Source: Candidatus Omnitrophota bacterium (GTDB taxonomy: Bacteria; Omnitrophota; Gorgyraeia; Gygaellales; Profunditerraquicolaceae). From it: a stretch of DNA of 20,434 bases. Positions within the stretch are counted from its first letter, which is position 1. Each line of letters begins with the position of its first letter. Shown piece by piece: positions 12,442 through 20,434 of the stretch. Location of the stretch: NCBI GenBank assembly GCA_028717045.1, contig JAQUON010000011.1, positions 1 through 20,434 of the forward strand, written 5' to 3'. The position numbers and the translations under genes are program-made. The notes under the pieces were generated by a model. It was not told the DNA's origin. It worked only from the letters and a program-made list of their open reading frames with translations, and searched no databases.

Positions 12442-13359
12442 TTAAGGTATCCGGGTAATCAGTGCCCGTAAGGATTCGGCGGATTGAGTGAGTGCCGCGG
12501 TTTCGGAAGCGTTCAATTTAAGCTCAATAACCTTTTCTATCCCGCTCTTCCCTAAAATGCAGGGGACGCCAATGCAAATATTTTTCAGGCCGTATTCACC
12601 CCGAAGAAGTGTTGAAACGCCTATAGTGCGCTTCTGGTCTTTCGCGATGGCTGACACCAGATCAGCTATGCAAAGAGAAGGGGCAAAGAATGCACTGCCC
12701 GTTCCCAGAAAGCTGACGATTTCCTTACCGCGCTCCCTTGTCTTTTGACAGAGAAGCTGCACTTGTGCATCATCGAGGAATTCATCAAGTGCTATCCCTT
12801 TCACATACGTAAACCTCGGCAAGGGAAGCATCCCCTCTCCGTGAGTGCCGACAACCACAGCTTCGATATCTTGCGCAGGCACCGTTGTCGCCTGGCTGAT
12901 TAAATTGCTGAAACGTGCCGCATCAAGACTGACCCCCATTCCCAAAACCTTAGCAGGAGCAAAACCGGTATAGCGCAATACCAGATATGTCATCACATCC
13001 AGCGGATTGGTAACTACAATCACGATTGAGCCGGGGGCATGTTTTTTAATCGCGCTGGAAAGGTCTTTTAAGATCTGGCTGTTTTTATCAAACAGTTCTT
13101 CCCTGGTCATCCCGGGTTTACGGGCGAATCCGGCCGTGATCACGATAATATCTGAATCCTGTATACAAGAGATGTTGTCGCTGGCAGCGATACGGTAAGG
13201 AACCCTTAGATGCGCGCAGGCGTCTTCTAGGTCAAGCGCCTTGCCCCTTGCCAATGCGCCCGCAATATCCAGAAGCACCACCTCGCCTAAATCCTGCCTT
13301 GCGATATGCAAAGCGGCAAGCGACCCCACATTTCCTGCGCCGATAACACTGATCTTCAT
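12442..13359 (-). CDS. mdh: Malate dehydrogenase, LDH-like NAD-dependent type
   Basis: 305 residues. N-terminal GAGNVG (7-12) and D31 at the end of the second strand fit NAD binding. The substrate loop GFARKPGMTREEL has R80 and R86; the first sits where malate enzymes have arginine and lactate enzymes glutamine, so oxaloacetate/malate is the likely substrate. VTNPLDVMTY, the arginine of LDAARF (R149) and the catalytic histidine H173 in GTHGEGMLPL are present. The frame is open to 13380 using TTG, but that start lies inside icd. The ATG at 13359 has AGGTAGGGA upstream, gives the canonical MKISVIGAGNVG and leaves eight bases after icd. Confidence 0.93.
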   Translation of the reverse strand: MKISVIGAGNVGSLAALHIARQDLGEVVLLDIAGALARGKALDLEDACAHLRVPYRIAASDNISCIQDSDIIVITAGFARKPGMTREELFDKNSQILKDLSSAIKKHAPGSIVIVVTNPLDVMTYLVLRYTGFAPAKVLGMGVSLDAARFSNLISQATTVPAQDIEAVVVGTHGEGMLPLPRFTYVKGIALDEFLDDAQVQLLCQKTRERGKEIVSFLGTGSAFFAPSLCIADLVSAIAKDQKRTIGVSTLLRGEYGLKNICIGVPCILGKSGIEKVIELKLNASETAALTQSAESLRALITRIP

Positions 13360-13367
13360 CGTTGTCC

Positions 13368-14459
13368 CTACCTTGAACAAATTAATTCGTGAATTACGGC
13401 GTCCGCCATCTGCTGTGTTCCAACGGAGGTTGGATCATCAGGGCTAGGCTTTAAATCGTAGGTAACTGATGTGCCTTGCGCAATGACGCGTTTCACTGCT
13501 GTTTCAAGCCTTTCTGCCGCAGATCCCTCTTGGAGGTAGCGCAGCATCAGGACTCCGGAAAGGATCATTGCGGTCGGATTAACCCTATTTTTACCAGTGT
13601 ATTTCGGCGCTGCCCCATGTACCGCTTCGAATACCGCAATACCGTCTCCGATATTTGCGCCTGGGGCAATACCTAAACCTCCTACCAACCCCGCGCAAAG
13701 GTCTGATAGTATATCTCCGTAAAGATTAGGCAACACAAGCACATCAAAGTTCTTGGGCTTCTGCACAAGCTGCATCGCCATATTGTCTACGATAGCCTCT
13801 TCAAACGCCATCTTACCCGAATATTGCTTTGCTACCTCACGGCCCACTTTTAGGAATAGCCCGTCGGTGAATTTCATAATATTGGCTTTGTGCACGATAG
13901 TGACTTTCTTACGCTTATTACGTAACGCATATTCAAACGCAAACCGCACAATGCGCTCCGAGGCGAATTTAGAGATAGGCTTGATTGAAATACCAGAATC
14001 CTGCCTAATCTTCTTTTCCTGAAGCTTGGAGATTTCAGAAATAAGCTGTAGGGTCTTAGGCAGCCCTTCCTGAAACTCTATGCCCGCATATAAATCTTCG
14101 CTATTTTCTCTGATTACCACCAGGTCGATATCCCGGTAATACGATTTTACCCCCGGGTAAGACCTTGCCGGCCGCACGCACGCATATAAATCGAGGGCGT
14201 GACGGATTGCCACGTTTACGGAACGGAACCCCTCCCCGATCGGGGTAATGATCGGGCCTTTCAACGCGACCTTGTTCTTCTTTATGGAATCGAGTGTCCG
14301 CTTGGGCAATAGTTCTCCGTATTTCTCCTGCGCACACTGACCAGCTTCTACTTCTTCCCAGTCGATCTTGACTCCGGTTGCCTCAATACACCTTCTTGCC
14401 GCGAGGCTTACTTCTGGCCCGATACCGTCTCCAGGAATCAGCGTAATTTTGTGCGTCAT
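13368..14459 (-). CDS. icd: Isocitrate dehydrogenase (beta-decarboxylating dehydrogenase family)
   Basis: 363 residues. Isocitrate to 2-oxoglutarate is favoured over 3-isopropylmalate because the substrate helix reads RSVNVAIRHALDLYACVRP (S, N and R as in isocitrate enzymes, where LeuB has LRKxLxLFxNLRP) and because VIRENSEDLYAGIEF matches the isocitrate type closely. The metal-binding aspartates lie in LPNLYGDILSDLCAGLVGG. The cofactor loop HGAAPKYTGKNRVNP has the K-Y pair and V of NADP-dependent E. coli Icd, where NAD-specific enzymes have D-I, so NADP is suggested. It begins two bases after leuD and is followed by mdh, forming an aconitate-isocitrate-malate set. Homoisocitrate dehydrogenase is a less likely alternative. 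Confidence 0.88.
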   Translation of the reverse strand: MTHKITLIPGDGIGPEVSLAARRCIEATGVKIDWEEVEAGQCAQEKYGELLPKRTLDSIKKNKVALKGPIITPIGEGFRSVNVAIRHALDLYACVRPARSYPGVKSYYRDIDLVVIRENSEDLYAGIEFQEGLPKTLQLISEISKLQEKKIRQDSGISIKPISKFASERIVRFAFEYALRNKRKKVTIVHKANIMKFTDGLFLKVGREVAKQYSGKMAFEEAIVDNMAMQLVQKPKNFDVLVLPNLYGDILSDLCAGLVGGLGIAPGANIGDGIAVFEAVHGAAPKYTGKNRVNPTAMILSGVLMLRYLQEGSAAERLETAVKRVIAQGTSVTYDLKPSPDDPTSVGTQQMADAVIHELICSR

Positions 14460-14461
14460 GG

Positions 14462-14962
14462 TTAGAGTGTTAACCCTCCGCGCTTTTTAACATAGTTTAC
14501 CACTCCCCCCTCTGAAAGCATCTTCTGCATAAATTCGGGAAGCGGCTTAATTGGCAAAGAAATACCGGTGGTCTGGTCCATTATCATGCCCCTGTCTAAG
14601 TCGATATCCAGCGCATCATTATCGTGTATCTTGTCGGTATCGGCCTCAACGAGCAATAAGCCGATATTGAAGCTATTGCGGTAGAATATTCTCGCAAAAT
14701 TCTTAGCCAGCACCGCAACAATACCGGATTCTTTAATAACCAGCGGTGCCTGCTCCCTGGAAGAACCCATGCCGAAATTCTTTCCTGCCACCAGCACTGT
14801 TTCTGCGGGCACAATTTTTTTAGGGAAGTCGGGGTCGATATCCTCCATAATATGCGTTGCCAATTCTTTCATATCGGTAATGGAAAATTTATACCGTCCT
14901 GATATGATAAGATCCGTATTGATGTTGTCGCCCAACGTTAAGGCCTTGCCTTTTAACTTCAT
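14462..14962 (-). CDS. leuD: Aconitase-superfamily small subunit (LeuD / 3-isopropylmalate dehydratase type)
   Basis: 166 residues, the length of the swivelling small subunit in two-subunit (de)hydratases of the LeuCD/homoaconitase family. Marks: GDNINTDLIISGRY at the N-terminus, VAGKNFGMGSSREQAP, and AVLAKNFARIFYRNSFNIGLLLVE, whose loop after FARIFY helps set substrate choice. It is annotated LeuD by family, but its neighbours are isocitrate and malate dehydrogenases rather than leuA or leuB, so a role in citrate-isocitrate conversion must be considered. The start codon overlaps the pilT stop (ATGA), and icd starts two bases after it, so all three are translationally coupled. The large subunit lies on the other side of pilT. 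Confidence 0.9.
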   Translation of the reverse strand: MKLKGKALTLGDNINTDLIISGRYKFSITDMKELATHIMEDIDPDFPKKIVPAETVLVAGKNFGMGSSREQAPLVIKESGIVAVLAKNFARIFYRNSFNIGLLLVEADTDKIHDNDALDIDLDRGMIMDQTTGISLPIKPLPEFMQKMLSEGGVVNYVKKRGGLTL

Positions 14963-16005
14963 AAGTTTTTGAATTCTTCCGGATTCTTTGCCTTAGACAT
15001 CGCCACATCAAGGCTTATCAGGCCTTTCTGGAACAATTCTTTTAATGATTTATCCATGGTCTTCATCCCGAACTGGCTTCCAGTCTGCATAAGCGTCGGT
15101 ATCTGCTCTATTTCCTGCTCGCGGATAAGATTTCTGATTGCCGGGGTCCCGACCATTATTTCACATGCCATAACGCGGCCCTTACCTGAAGACTTTGGAA
15201 GCAATAGCTGCGACATAACCCCCTGAAGGCAATCGGCAAGCTGCAATTTTACCTGCTGCTGCTGATGCGGCGGAAACACGTCGATAATCCTCTCGATTGT
15301 CTGAGGGGCATCAGGGGTATGAAGGGTTGCCAACACCAGATGCCCTGTCTCTGCGGCGGTAAGGGTAGTTGAGATAGTTTCCAAATCGCGCATCTCTCCC
15401 ACCACGATGACATTGGGGTCCTGGCGTAACGCATGCTTTAACGCATCCGCAAACGAATGGGTATCGGAATATACCTCTCTTTGTTTGATGATGCTTTTTT
15501 TATTTGAATGCACGAATTCTATAGGGTCCTCGATACACATAATCATGCTTTCCCTCTCATTATTAATAAGGTCAAGCATGGCAGCCAGAGTGGTAGTTTT
15601 ACCCACGCCGGTCGGCCCGGTCACCAGCACTAAGCCGTTTGGCTTACGGGCAAGTTCCAGGGAAATCGGAGGCAGCCCTAATTCATCAATGCTGGGTATC
15701 TTAAGCGGGACTCGCCTAAACGCGCCCTCCACAGAACCCCTCTGCATATGGATGTTTACCCTGAAGCGGTCCATGCCGGGGAACGTAACGGAAAAATCGA
15801 GCTCTAAATCCCTTTCGAATATTTCCTTTTGCGTATCGGTCAATAAGCCGTAAATCATCCTCTTTAATACGTCTCTTGATAATATCAAGTAATCGAGCCG
15901 TATGAGCTTGCCGTCGATACGTAACACAGGAGGCTCTTTCTCGGTAAGGTGCAAATCAGACGCTTTGTTCTCAATACACAGCAGCAATAACTCTCTTATC
16001 TCCAT
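14959..16005 (-). CDS. pilT: Type IV pilus retraction ATPase, PilT family
   Basis: 348 residues, full length. N-terminal PAS-like part with SDLHLTEKEPPVLRIDG; Walker A GPTGVGKTTT (130-139, V and T replacing the more usual S and S); Asp box IEDPIEFVH (158-166); Walker B VIVVGEMRDLETI (199-211); His box TAAETGHLVLATLHT (216-230). Hexameric PilT motors depolymerise pili for twitching and DNA uptake. PilU is a close alternative. No other pilus gene is present; this one sits alone between leuC (11 bases away) and leuD (four-base overlap). That placement says nothing about function and may be chance insertion into an operon, but tight coupling means that it is translated with metabolic enzymes. Confidence 0.92.
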   Translation of the reverse strand: MEIRELLLLCIENKASDLHLTEKEPPVLRIDGKLIRLDYLILSRDVLKRMIYGLLTDTQKEIFERDLELDFSVTFPGMDRFRVNIHMQRGSVEGAFRRVPLKIPSIDELGLPPISLELARKPNGLVLVTGPTGVGKTTTLAAMLDLINNERESMIMCIEDPIEFVHSNKKSIIKQREVYSDTHSFADALKHALRQDPNVIVVGEMRDLETISTTLTAAETGHLVLATLHTPDAPQTIERIIDVFPPHQQQQVKLQLADCLQGVMSQLLLPKSSGKGRVMACEIMVGTPAIRNLIREQEIEQIPTLMQTGSQFGMKTMDKSLKELFQKGLISLDVAMSKAKNPEEFKNL

Positions 16006-16016
16006 GCAGACCTCCC

Positions 16017-17291
16017 TTATAGGTACTTTCTCGGGTCAGTGATTCTGCCTTCGATGGCTGAAGCAGCCACCGTAGCTGGCGAGGCAAGATAAATAAAAGC
16101 GGCAGGGTTACCCATTCTTCCTTTGAAATTCCTGTTTGCCGTAGAAATCACTATTTCCTTGTCGGCAGGTATCCCATTATGCGTACCCACGCAAGGGCCG
16201 CATCCGGCAGCAACAACCACTGCCCCGGCTTTGATAAATATTTCCAGCAACCCTTCTCCAATCGCCTCCAGCAGAATCGTGCGTGACGCAGGCGCAATAA
16301 TCAGCTTAACGCCATCCTTAACTTTTTTCCCTCTGAGTATAGATGCTGCGACCCTTAAATCCGACAGCCTTCCGTTGGTACAGGTCCCGATAAAAGCCTC
16401 ATTTATTTTTATCTTCTTCAAAGACGCTGCGGCGGCAACCGTATCGACACTGTGCGGGACCGAGACCTGTGGCGTAAGGCGCGAGATATCAAATTCTTTC
16501 ACCTGTGCATACAAAGCCCCGGTATCTGCCGTGACAGGCTTTAATTTCGAGGCTGGCACTTTCGCATACTTCTGGTACCACTGGGATGTCTTTTTATCCA
16601 GCGGCATAAACCCTGCCTTAGCGCCCATCTCCACAACCATATTGCATATAGTAAACCTGCCATCCATATCGAGCCGGTCAATAACGGGCCCGTAGAATTC
16701 AACTGCCTTATAAGTTGCGCCGTCTGAACCCATCTTGCCGATGATATGAAGAATAACATCCTTAGCAAATATTCCTTTCGGTATTTTCCCCTTTACGATG
16801 ATTCGTATTGTTTCCGGTACCTTAAACCACGTCTTTGCGGTTGCCAGCGCAATAGCCAGGTCGGTTGAACCGACTCCGGTTGAAAATGCACCGAGCGCGC
16901 CATATGTACAAGTATGCGAATCTGCGCCAAGCACAAGGCTGCCGGGGAGGATCCGCCCTGATTCCGGTATCACCTGATGGCATACGCCACAGCCTATATC
17001 AAATAATCCCGCCCCGTATTCAGAAGCGAACTCGCGCATCTTTTTGTGTACACGCGAAACGCCTTCGTTCGGCGACGGCGCGCTATGATCGATGACCATG
17101 CAAAAATTTGCCTTTAATTTCTTATCGCCTAGTTCGCGTACGCGGTCAATAATTATGGAAGAGGTGCCGTCCTGTCCGAACGTAAAATCGACATTGCCTA
17201 TTGCCAAATCGCCGGCCTTCAGCCTCTTACCTGCATGGGCGCTCAATATCTTCTCTGCGATCGTATAACCGCTTAGAGGAGTTTTATCCAT
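16017..17291 (-). CDS. leuC: Aconitase-superfamily large subunit (LeuC / homoaconitase type)
   Basis: 424 residues, the shorter archaeal-type large subunit. The 4Fe-4S cluster cysteines are C304 (IGTCTNGR) and C364 and C367 (AAGCGPCVG). Other family elements are GYTIAEKIL, VIDHSAPSPN, LGADSHTCTYGALGAFSTGVGSTD and the C-terminal GNPAAFIYLASPATVAASAIEG. It dehydrates and rehydrates a 2- or 3-hydroxy tricarboxylate; 3-isopropylmalate is the default annotation, but citrate/isocitrate or homocitrate are possible given the adjoining icd. The start overlaps the aminotransferase end by 19 bases and has AGGATCGA upstream; the MDKTPLSGYTIAEKIL opening is normal for the family. pilT separates it from its partner subunit. 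Confidence 0.9.
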   Translation of the reverse strand: MDKTPLSGYTIAEKILSAHAGKRLKAGDLAIGNVDFTFGQDGTSSIIIDRVRELGDKKLKANFCMVIDHSAPSPNEGVSRVHKKMREFASEYGAGLFDIGCGVCHQVIPESGRILPGSLVLGADSHTCTYGALGAFSTGVGSTDLAIALATAKTWFKVPETIRIIVKGKIPKGIFAKDVILHIIGKMGSDGATYKAVEFYGPVIDRLDMDGRFTICNMVVEMGAKAGFMPLDKKTSQWYQKYAKVPASKLKPVTADTGALYAQVKEFDISRLTPQVSVPHSVDTVAAAASLKKIKINEAFIGTCTNGRLSDLRVAASILRGKKVKDGVKLIIAPASRTILLEAIGEGLLEIFIKAGAVVVAAGCGPCVGTHNGIPADKEIVISTANRNFKGRMGNPAAFIYLASPATVAASAIEGRITDPRKYL

Positions 17292-18445
17292 TCTTCGATC
17301 CTATCCATCCCCTTCTCGATGTGCGTAAGGCCTGTTGCAAAGCTTATCCGGACATAATCGTCCCTGCCGAACGACCCGCCAGGAACCAACGCAACAAGGG
17401 CTTCTTGGAGTAACCGGCTCGCAAACACATCCGAAGGAAGCCTTGTTCGAGAAATATCGCAAAATACATAGAATGCGCCCTGGGGCATTACAAACTTTAT
17501 TTTTTTAATTGACTGTAGCCGGTTTGCGATATAATCGCGCCTTTTCTGGAATTCGCCAGCCATAGACTTAGTAAACTCATCGGACATCCCTAATGCCGCT
17601 ACCGCAGCTTTCTGGCTTATAGAACAAGGGTTGGATGTCGAATGGTCCTGAAGCTTTGAAATTGCTTCAACGATATCAGCGGGAGCCCCTAAATATCCGA
17701 TACGCCAGCCTGTCATGGAAAAACTCTTAGAAAGGCCGTTCACTGTTATGGTAAGATTATAAATTTCTTTTCCTAAGGACCCGATAGAGACATGCCTGAG
17801 GCCGTCATACATCAAATGTTCATAAATCTCATCGCTTAGTACGAAGATCTTTTTTGACACGCACAATGCGGCCAATTCCTGCAGCTCTTCCTTGCGATAC
17901 ACACTGCCTGTGGGGTTGGAAGGGCTATTGAGTACCAAAAGCTTTGTGTGTGGGCCGATATGCGCTTGCAACTCTTGCGCAGAAAGCTTGAAATTATTTT
18001 CAGCAGTTGTCTTGATAAAACGAGGGGTCCCCTCGCATACGTGTACCATCTCTGGATAGCTTACCCAGAAAGGCGAAGGGATAATCACCTCATCCCCCTT
18101 ATCAATCAATGCGAGCATTGCATTAAAGATGGAATGCTTGGCTCCGGAAGACACTACGATCTGGCTTGGCTCGTAACTGAGGGAATTTGTTTTAAATTTC
18201 TCGCAAATGAGCTGTCTTAACTCAGGGATCCCCGTGGTAGGAGTATATTTGGTAAAACCCGATTTGATTGCTTCTATAGCCTGTTCTTTTATCGCAAGGG
18301 GAGTATCAAAGTCGGGTTCTCCGGCGGCAAAGTTAATGACGTCCTTGCCTTCGGATTTAAGCTTTTTGGCTTTAGAAGTAATGGCGAGAGTCGAGGAAGA
18401 ATGGATCTTCTTTACTCTTTCTGATACTCTTGTTTCTATACGCAT
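17273..18445 (-). CDS. Class I/II pyridoxal-phosphate aminotransferase, aspartate aminotransferase type
   Basis: 390 residues; fold type I aminotransferase of the Thermus/Bacillus aspartate aminotransferase subgroup. Visible: AAGEPDFDTPLAIKEQAIEAI (substrate and dimer region), YTPTTGIPELRQ, LNSPSNPTGSVY with the PLP-contacting N177, LSDEIYEHLMYDG with D205, the PLP lysine K240 in VNGLSKSFSMTGWRIGYLG, and YVRISFATG with the carboxylate-binding arginine near the C-terminus. It probably interconverts aspartate/oxaloacetate and glutamate/2-oxoglutarate, products of the neighbouring icd and mdh. The frame is open to 18715, but that extension is a basic shadow of rplQ; the ATG at 18445 gives the usual MRIETRVSERVKKI start, 13 bases after rplQ. 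No clear ribosome binding site is visible. Confidence 0.9.
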   Translation of the reverse strand: MRIETRVSERVKKIHSSSTLAITSKAKKLKSEGKDVINFAAGEPDFDTPLAIKEQAIEAIKSGFTKYTPTTGIPELRQLICEKFKTNSLSYEPSQIVVSSGAKHSIFNAMLALIDKGDEVIIPSPFWVSYPEMVHVCEGTPRFIKTTAENNFKLSAQELQAHIGPHTKLLVLNSPSNPTGSVYRKEELQELAALCVSKKIFVLSDEIYEHLMYDGLRHVSIGSLGKEIYNLTITVNGLSKSFSMTGWRIGYLGAPADIVEAISKLQDHSTSNPCSISQKAAVAALGMSDEFTKSMAGEFQKRRDYIANRLQSIKKIKFVMPQGAFYVFCDISRTRLPSDVFASRLLQEALVALVPGGSFGRDDYVRISFATGLTHIEKGMDRIEEWIKLL

Positions 18446-18458
18446 AACGCATAAAGAG

Positions 18459-19034
18459 TTATAAAGAGTCTCTCTCTTTTTTGAAAATATTTTTGATTCC
18501 GCCAAGGAATTTTTTTGGAATTTTCTTAGCAGGCGGCCTTTCCTTCGCTTCAACGTGCGTGAGTGGCTTTTTTTCTTCCTGAGGGGCCTGGGCTTTGGGT
18601 TCTGCCTTCTGCGTCGGCTCTGCAGCCGGCTGCTCCGGCTTGCTTTCCTTCTGTTTCTTGGCCCTCTTAGGCCTCTGCGTATGTTCGGTAAGTTCAAAGA
18701 TCGCCAGAGAGGCATTATCCCCTCTTCTTATGCCAAGCCTTACGATCCTGGTATACCCGCCAATTCTATTTTTGAATAACGGGCCGATTTCCTTGAATAG
18801 GCGTCCTACCAGCGCATGCTCGGTAAGGATTGCAAACGCTCTCCTTCGGGCTGTTAACGTATCCGACTTAGCTAGCGTAATAAGTTTTTCTGCCAAAGGC
18901 CTGGCTGCCTGCGCCCTGGTAACGGTAGTCTGTATACGCTGATGGCGCAACAGGTTTTTTGTAAGGGCTATAATCGTCGCTTTACGCCAGCTTGTGGAAC
19001 GGTTTAACTCGAATCTTTTTTTGCGGTGTCTCAT
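18459..19034 (-). CDS. rplQ: 50S ribosomal protein L17 with long charged C-terminal extension
   Basis: Residues 1 to about 115 are ordinary bL17: MRHRKKRFELNRSTSWRKA, ALTKNLLRHQRIQTTVTRA, RPLAEKLITLAK, IGGYTRIVRLGIRRGDNASLAIFEL. The protein then continues about 75 residues beyond the usual end: a Lys/Glu/Pro/Ala-rich, probably disordered stretch, followed by KKIPKKFLGGIKNIFKKE, which could form a basic amphipathic helix. The frame is intact and has its own stop, so the extension is part of the gene. It follows rpoA by 15 bases, the standard end of the alpha operon. Confidence 0.95.
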   Translation of the reverse strand: MRHRKKRFELNRSTSWRKATIIALTKNLLRHQRIQTTVTRAQAARPLAEKLITLAKSDTLTARRRAFAILTEHALVGRLFKEIGPLFKNRIGGYTRIVRLGIRRGDNASLAIFELTEHTQRPKRAKKQKESKPEQPAAEPTQKAEPKAQAPQEEKKPLTHVEAKERPPAKKIPKKFLGGIKNIFKKERDSL

Positions 19035-19049
19035 ATAGTATCCTTATGC

Positions 19050-20039
19050 TTATACTTTCTTGAGTTTTTTCTGATCGATCTTAATCCCCAGGCTAAGCCC
19101 CATTCCGGCAACCAGCTCTTTAATTTCGACTAATGATTTTTTCCCGAAATTCTTGAATCCCAAGAGCTCCTCTTCGGTCTTTTTTACAAGGTCGGCAATG
19201 GTCTTGATATTTGCTTCGCGCAAACAATTGGAACTGCGGACGGAAAGCTCAAGCTCAGAAATCGGAAGCCTTAGCTTTTCGTATAATGCATGTTCCTCTT
19301 TGGTCATCTCAGGCTCTTCTTCTTCCTCTTCGGGCAATTGGCCAAAGTTGACGAAGATATCAAGATGCCGCTGGAGAATATTAGAGGCGTAAAGCAATGC
19401 ATCTTTCGGGCTGATAGAGCCGTTAGTAACAACCTCGAAGATCAATTTGTCATAATCTGTCTTTTGCCCCACGCGGGTGTTTTCGACACTATAGGTTACC
19501 CTTTTTACGGGGCTAAAGAGCGAATCAATGGGAATTACCCCTACGGGCTGATCCTCTTTTTTATTCAACTCCGAAGGGATATAGCCTCTTCCACGGGCAA
19601 CTTCCATTTCCATGTAAAACTTGGAGTCCTTCGTAAGGGTAGCAATATGTAAATCCGGGTTGATCACCTCTACCGTCTCGTCGGTCTCGATGTCTTTGGC
19701 CTTGATATCGCCTTTCTTTTCTTTTTTGATGACGAGCATCTTAGGAATGCGGGAATGAGACCGTAAGATAAGGCTTTTGATGTTTAAAATTATCTCGGGC
19801 ACATCTTCCACCACGCCGGGCACAGTAGCAAACTCATGCTGGACGCCGTTTATCTTGATTGAGGTTACCGCACTGCCTTCAATGGATGAAAGCAACACCC
19901 TTCTTAAGGAATTCCCTATCGTGACGCCATAGCCCCTTTCAAAGGGAGCAGCAAAGAACTTACCATACGTAGCAGTATAGGATGCCTCATCGCATTCCAG
20001 TCTTTTCGGTAACTGAAAATCTCTCCATTTTATTCCCAT
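19050..20039 (-). CDS. rpoA: RNA polymerase alpha subunit
   Basis: 329 residues. The N-terminal dimerisation domain (1 to about 235) has the family segments ERGYGVTIGNSLRRVLLSSIEGSAVTSI, VPGVVEDVPEIILNIK, and VEVINPDLHIATLT. A short acidic linker (EEEEEEPE) leads to the C-terminal domain with LELSVRSSNCLREANIKTIADLV and LLGFKNFGKKSLVEIKELVAGMGL, which contacts UP elements and activators. AGGGAGG precedes the ATG. It stands in the rpsD-rpoA-rplQ order of the alpha operon, 60 bases after rpsD. Confidence 0.98.
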   Translation of the reverse strand: MGIKWRDFQLPKRLECDEASYTATYGKFFAAPFERGYGVTIGNSLRRVLLSSIEGSAVTSIKINGVQHEFATVPGVVEDVPEIILNIKSLILRSHSRIPKMLVIKKEKKGDIKAKDIETDETVEVINPDLHIATLTKDSKFYMEMEVARGRGYIPSELNKKEDQPVGVIPIDSLFSPVKRVTYSVENTRVGQKTDYDKLIFEVVTNGSISPKDALLYASNILQRHLDIFVNFGQLPEEEEEEPEMTKEEHALYEKLRLPISELELSVRSSNCLREANIKTIADLVKKTEEELLGFKNFGKKSLVEIKELVAGMGLSLGIKIDQKKLKKV

Positions 20040-20099
20040 TTTGCCTCCCTAACTAATTTTAGAGAATTGTAAATCCGCCTAGTAAAGTAATAAATACGT

Positions 20100-20434
20100 T
20101 TATTTGGAATACAACTCTACGATTAACTGCTCTTGTATCGGTTGCTGGATATCTTCTTTCTCTGGTAACCGCGCCACTTTTGCCTTAAGCAAGCCTGCGT
20201 CAAATTCAAGCCACGCAGGAACGTCTCTGTCTTTTGCCAAATCGAGGTTGTCTCTGATCTTGCGCTGGGCTTTTTCTTTCGCTTTTATCTCAATCACGTC
20301 GTCTTTGCCCACCTGAAACGACGGTATATTGACTCCCCTGGAATTTACATAGACAAAATTGTGCCTGACAATCTGGCGTGCCTGTGCCCTTGAAATACCG
20401 ATACCCAGCCGGAATATCACATTATCGAGCCTTC
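20100..20434 (-). CDS. rpsD: 30S ribosomal protein S4, N-terminus beyond the window
   Basis: The C-terminal 110 residues or so of uS4. The frame enters from the window edge as RLDNVIFRLGIGISRAQARQIVRHNFVYVN, the S4 RNA-binding domain, then IPSFQVGKDDVIEIKAKEK, and ends ARLPEKEDIQQPIQEQLIVELYSK, the typical S4 C-terminus. About half the protein is missing upstream. S4 nucleates 30S assembly and in many bacteria autoregulates its operon; no control site is visible in the part shown. Confidence 0.95.
   Translation of the reverse strand, partial: RLDNVIFRLGIGISRAQARQIVRHNFVYVNSRGVNIPSFQVGKDDVIEIKAKEKAQRKIRDNLDLAKDRDVPAWLEFDAGLLKAKVARLPEKEDIQQPIQEQLIVELYSK

Noticed and set aside
16123..16695. 190-residue plus-strand ORF opposite leuC
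   Set aside because: Antisense frame of a well-supported gene, no domain seen.
1..20434. CRISPR arrays, insertion sequences, prophage or defence genes
   Set aside because: No spaced direct repeats, transposase or integrase motifs, or defence-family domains were seen anywhere in the window.

Overview
The window reads as chromosomal DNA of a Gram-negative, uncultured-type bacterium; every convincing protein gene lies on the minus strand. The mix of signs (alpha-operon genes, primary sigma factor with DnaG, CIRCE-controlled groESL, a pilT retraction ATPase, a small 'two-CW' cysteine protein, an L17 with a long charged tail) would fit Omnitrophota or a neighbouring PVC/deltaproteobacterial-type lineage. 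That placement is inference from protein style, not a search result.

Layout in the direction of transcription (high to low coordinates). (1) 20434-18459: end of the alpha operon, rpsD (partial), rpoA, rplQ. (2) 18445-10830: a tightly packed metabolic run: class I aminotransferase, leuC-type dehydratase large subunit, pilT, leuD-type small subunit, isocitrate dehydrogenase, malate dehydrogenase, dihydrolipoamide dehydrogenase and a free lipoyl domain. Gaps are mostly under 20 bp or overlaps. The theme is citrate/isocitrate/2-oxoglutarate/malate chemistry, with pilT unexpectedly nested between the two dehydratase subunits. (3) 10813-8716: groES-groEL with a sigma-70 promoter, a CIRCE operator and a terminator. 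(4) 8684-3854: cvpA, a NIF3-family gene, dnaG and rpoD, translationally coupled or nearly so, behind a near-consensus sigma-70 promoter carrying a 16-bp palindrome.

(5) 3822-2767 is the most interesting part: a small cyclic-dinucleotide island. A GEMM-I riboswitch on the minus strand leads a PilZ-domain gene, followed by a small two-CW cysteine protein. Facing them on the plus strand is a second GEMM-I aptamer with its own promoter and terminator but no gene behind it. Both aptamers and the PilZ protein point to c-di-GMP or 3',3'-cGAMP signalling.

(6) 2725-1: two tRNA genes (CAU, probably Ile2, and Val-CAC) with a possible 34-codon ORF between them, a coiled-coil C4 zinc-ribbon protein, RNase HI, the RNase P RNA, a heptamer-built inverted repeat, and the start of yebC (partial). 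The 2598-2987 stretch without a protein gene holds the divergent promoters, the orphan riboswitch and its terminator. No CRISPR array, insertion sequence, prophage or integration site was seen.
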